Source of the DNA: Rhodococcus sp. HNM0569
GTDB lineage: Bacteria; Actinomycetota; Actinomycetes; Mycobacteriales; Mycobacteriaceae
DNA length: 64,000 nucleotides
Assembly (NCBI RefSeq): GCF_012726205.1
Contig: NZ_JAASAE010000013.1
Location: 56,071-120,070, forward strand
Direction of reading: 5' to 3'
The translations under genes and the position numbers were made by a program. Positions 63,012-64,000 of the stretch are shown here, one piece after another. Under the pieces are notes generated by a model. It had not been told where the DNA came from. It did not search any database and saw only the letters and a program-made list of their open reading frames with translations. Position 1 is the first letter of the stretch, and each line of letters starts with the position of its first letter.

Positions 63012-63673
63012 GCACTGTGTACGACTGCGGCACCCCCGAGACCCGGGAAGCGGGCATGGCGTCGGCGAAGAACGCGCTCAAGGCGGGCAGGCTCGTGGTG
63101 CTGCCCACCGACACCGTGTACGGCCTCGGCGCCGACGCCTTCGACGGTGAAGCCGTCGCGAGCCTCCTGCGCGCCAAGGGCCGCGGACGCGACATGCCGG
63201 TGCCGGTGCTCGTCGGGTCGTGGAACACGATCGACGGTCTCGTGTACAGCGTCCGGCCGCAGGCCCGCGACCTCATCCGCGCGTTCTGGCCGGGCGGCCT
63301 GAGCATCGTCGTCGAGCAGGCACCGTCGCTCGCATGGGATCTCGGCGACACACGGGGATCGGTCATGTTGCGCATGCCGTTGCACCCCGTCGCGCTCGAA
63401 CTGCTGCGGGAGGTCGGGCCGATGGCGGTCTCGAGCGCCAATGTGTCCGGGCAGCCGCCCGCGACCACAGCCTCCCAAGCCCGCGAGCAACTCGGCGGCT
63501 CGGTGTCCGTCTACCTCGACGGCGGTCCGGCCACCAAGGGGCAGGCCTCGACGATCGTCGATCTCACGTCGCCCACGCCGCGCATCCTTCGAGCGGGCGC
63601 GGTCGCGACCGAGGACGTCGCCGACGTCCTGGGCACCTCGCCCGCCGACCTGCTGGGCGAGAACGCGCCATGA
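63008..63673 (+). CDS. Threonylcarbamoyl-AMP synthase (Sua5/YrdC)
   Basis: A 221-residue YrdC-fold protein. It has KAGRLVVLPTDTVYGLGADAFDGEAVASLLRAKGRGRDMPVPVLV (ATP/bicarbonate/Thr site, residues 27-70), VMLRMPLHPVALELLREVGPMAVSSANVSGQPPAT, then a short tail (TIVDLTSPTPRILRAGAV). It makes threonylcarbamoyl-AMP for tRNA t6A37. It is equivalent to the hemK-adjacent Rv1301. GTG 63008 overlaps the prmC stop. Confidence 0.95.
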   Translation: MSTVYDCGTPETREAGMASAKNALKAGRLVVLPTDTVYGLGADAFDGEAVASLLRAKGRGRDMPVPVLVGSWNTIDGLVYSVRPQARDLIRAFWPGGLSIVVEQAPSLAWDLGDTRGSVMLRMPLHPVALELLREVGPMAVSSANVSGQPPATTASQAREQLGGSVSVYLDGGPATKGQASTIVDLTSPTPRILRAGAVATEDVADVLGTSPADLLGENAP

Positions 63674-63712
63674 CCCCCGCGTCGCGACATCGTGATCGGG
63701 TGCGGGCCGGGG

Positions 63713-63718
63713 TAGCGT
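63713..63718 (+). promoter_or_regulatory. Possible leaderless -10 of wecA
   Basis: TAGCGT fits TANNNT and ends seven bases before GTG 63726. It lies in the gap after the Sua5-type gene. Confidence 0.35.
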
Positions 63719-63725
63719 CAGCGAG

Positions 63726-64000
63726 GTGATGGCGGCGTACCCGAGCACCCCCGAGGCGCTCCCGACCGCTGTCTCGCTCTACGCGCAGGCCACCACGAGC
63801 GGTGGGGGAGCAGGGGTTCCGATCCGCGAGCTGCTGCTCGTCCTGTTCACCGCCGCGGTCGTCACCTATCTCGCGACGGGCGCGGTGCGCACGCTCGCGA
63901 TTCGGTTCGGTGCGGTGGCGGTACCGCGTGATCGCGACGTCCACGTCGCGCCCACACCGCGGCTCGGCGGCACCGGCATGTACCTGGGCATGCTGGTCGC
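63726..64000 (+). CDS. wecA: Undecaprenyl/decaprenyl-phosphate GlcNAc-1-phosphate transferase, 5' part
   Basis: Only the first 91 codons are inside the window. The protein starts with an outer segment, then a membrane helix (IRELLLVLFTAAVVTYLATGAVRTL, about residues 34-58), then IRFGAVAVPRDRDVHVAPTPRLGGTGMYLGMLV, the conserved cytosolic loop of MraY/WecA enzymes. Synteny with rfe (Rv1302) after prfA-hemK-Rv1301 supports WecA, which starts arabinogalactan linker synthesis. GTG 63726 is immediately followed by an ATG (63729); either may be the start. Confidence 0.88.
   Translation, partial: MMAAYPSTPEALPTAVSLYAQATTSGGGAGVPIRELLLVLFTAAVVTYLATGAVRTLAIRFGAVAVPRDRDVHVAPTPRLGGTGMYLGMLV

Overview
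The window is a contiguous chromosomal stretch of a high-G+C actinobacterium (roughly 70% G+C by eye, many GTG starts, G/C-ending codons). The order argS-lysA-hom-thrC-thrB-rho-rpmE-prfA-prmC-sua5-wecA at the right end is the one I know from Mycobacterium tuberculosis and its relatives. A PPE/EspG pair and KstR-type operators upstream of sterol-regulon-like genes also point to the order Mycobacteriales (Rhodococcus/Nocardia/Gordonia-like). I cannot name the species. I see no phage, IS element, integrase or CRISPR array.

Layout. 1-3.5 kb: a minus-strand ESX-type module (PPE-like protein, EspG-like chaperone, YbjN/TY-Chap-like chaperone cut by the window edge) and a secreted Pro/Thr-rich protein. 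3.7-8.3 kb: an HSL-type hydrolase, then a thiamine-pyrimidine salvage operon (tenA, substrate-binding protein, permease, ATPase) behind a TPP riboswitch. 8.4-16.9 kb: carboxylesterase, small orphan, S51 peptidase, mycothiol-enzyme-like protein, acyl-CoA synthetase, DUF488 protein, FAD-linked oxidase, and a HIT-sirtuin pair. 17.1-20 kb: the three-gene proton-translocating transhydrogenase operon. 20-29.6 kb: mixed single genes, including malate:quinone oxidoreductase with a divergent LysR gene, a macrodomain protein, a shikimate-dehydrogenase-like gene coupled to an exported HNH nuclease, and a quinone-reductase-like gene. 29.6-33.3 kb: SNF2 helicase and SWIM protein. 33.4-38.8 kb: a five-gene valine (isobutyrate) degradation operon.

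38.8-46.7 kb: two candidate KstR operators (matches to TNNAACNNGTTNNA). One precedes a nitronate-monooxygenase-like gene. The other precedes an operon of DUF1214-like protein, SDR and sulfotransferase that resembles Rv3531c-Rv3529c. A MarR gene, a Usp-like gene and a neutral-ceramidase-like gene lie between them. 46.9-51.3 kb: tRNA-Arg(CCG), phosphoketolase, and a DUF305/DUF3105 pair. 51.5-64 kb: the argS to wecA housekeeping block. It makes lysine and threonine, terminates transcription (Rho), terminates translation (RF1 and its methylase), modifies tRNA and starts cell-wall polysaccharide synthesis.

Most genes sit in short operons with 4-base ATGA/GTGA stop-start overlaps, which implies translational coupling. 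Several genes (glcD-like, DUF488, lysR, the phosphotransferase, DUF1214-like, argS and probably wecA) have a TANNNT -10 hexamer 6-8 nt before the start codon and little or no Shine-Dalgarno sequence, so they are probably transcribed as leaderless mRNAs.
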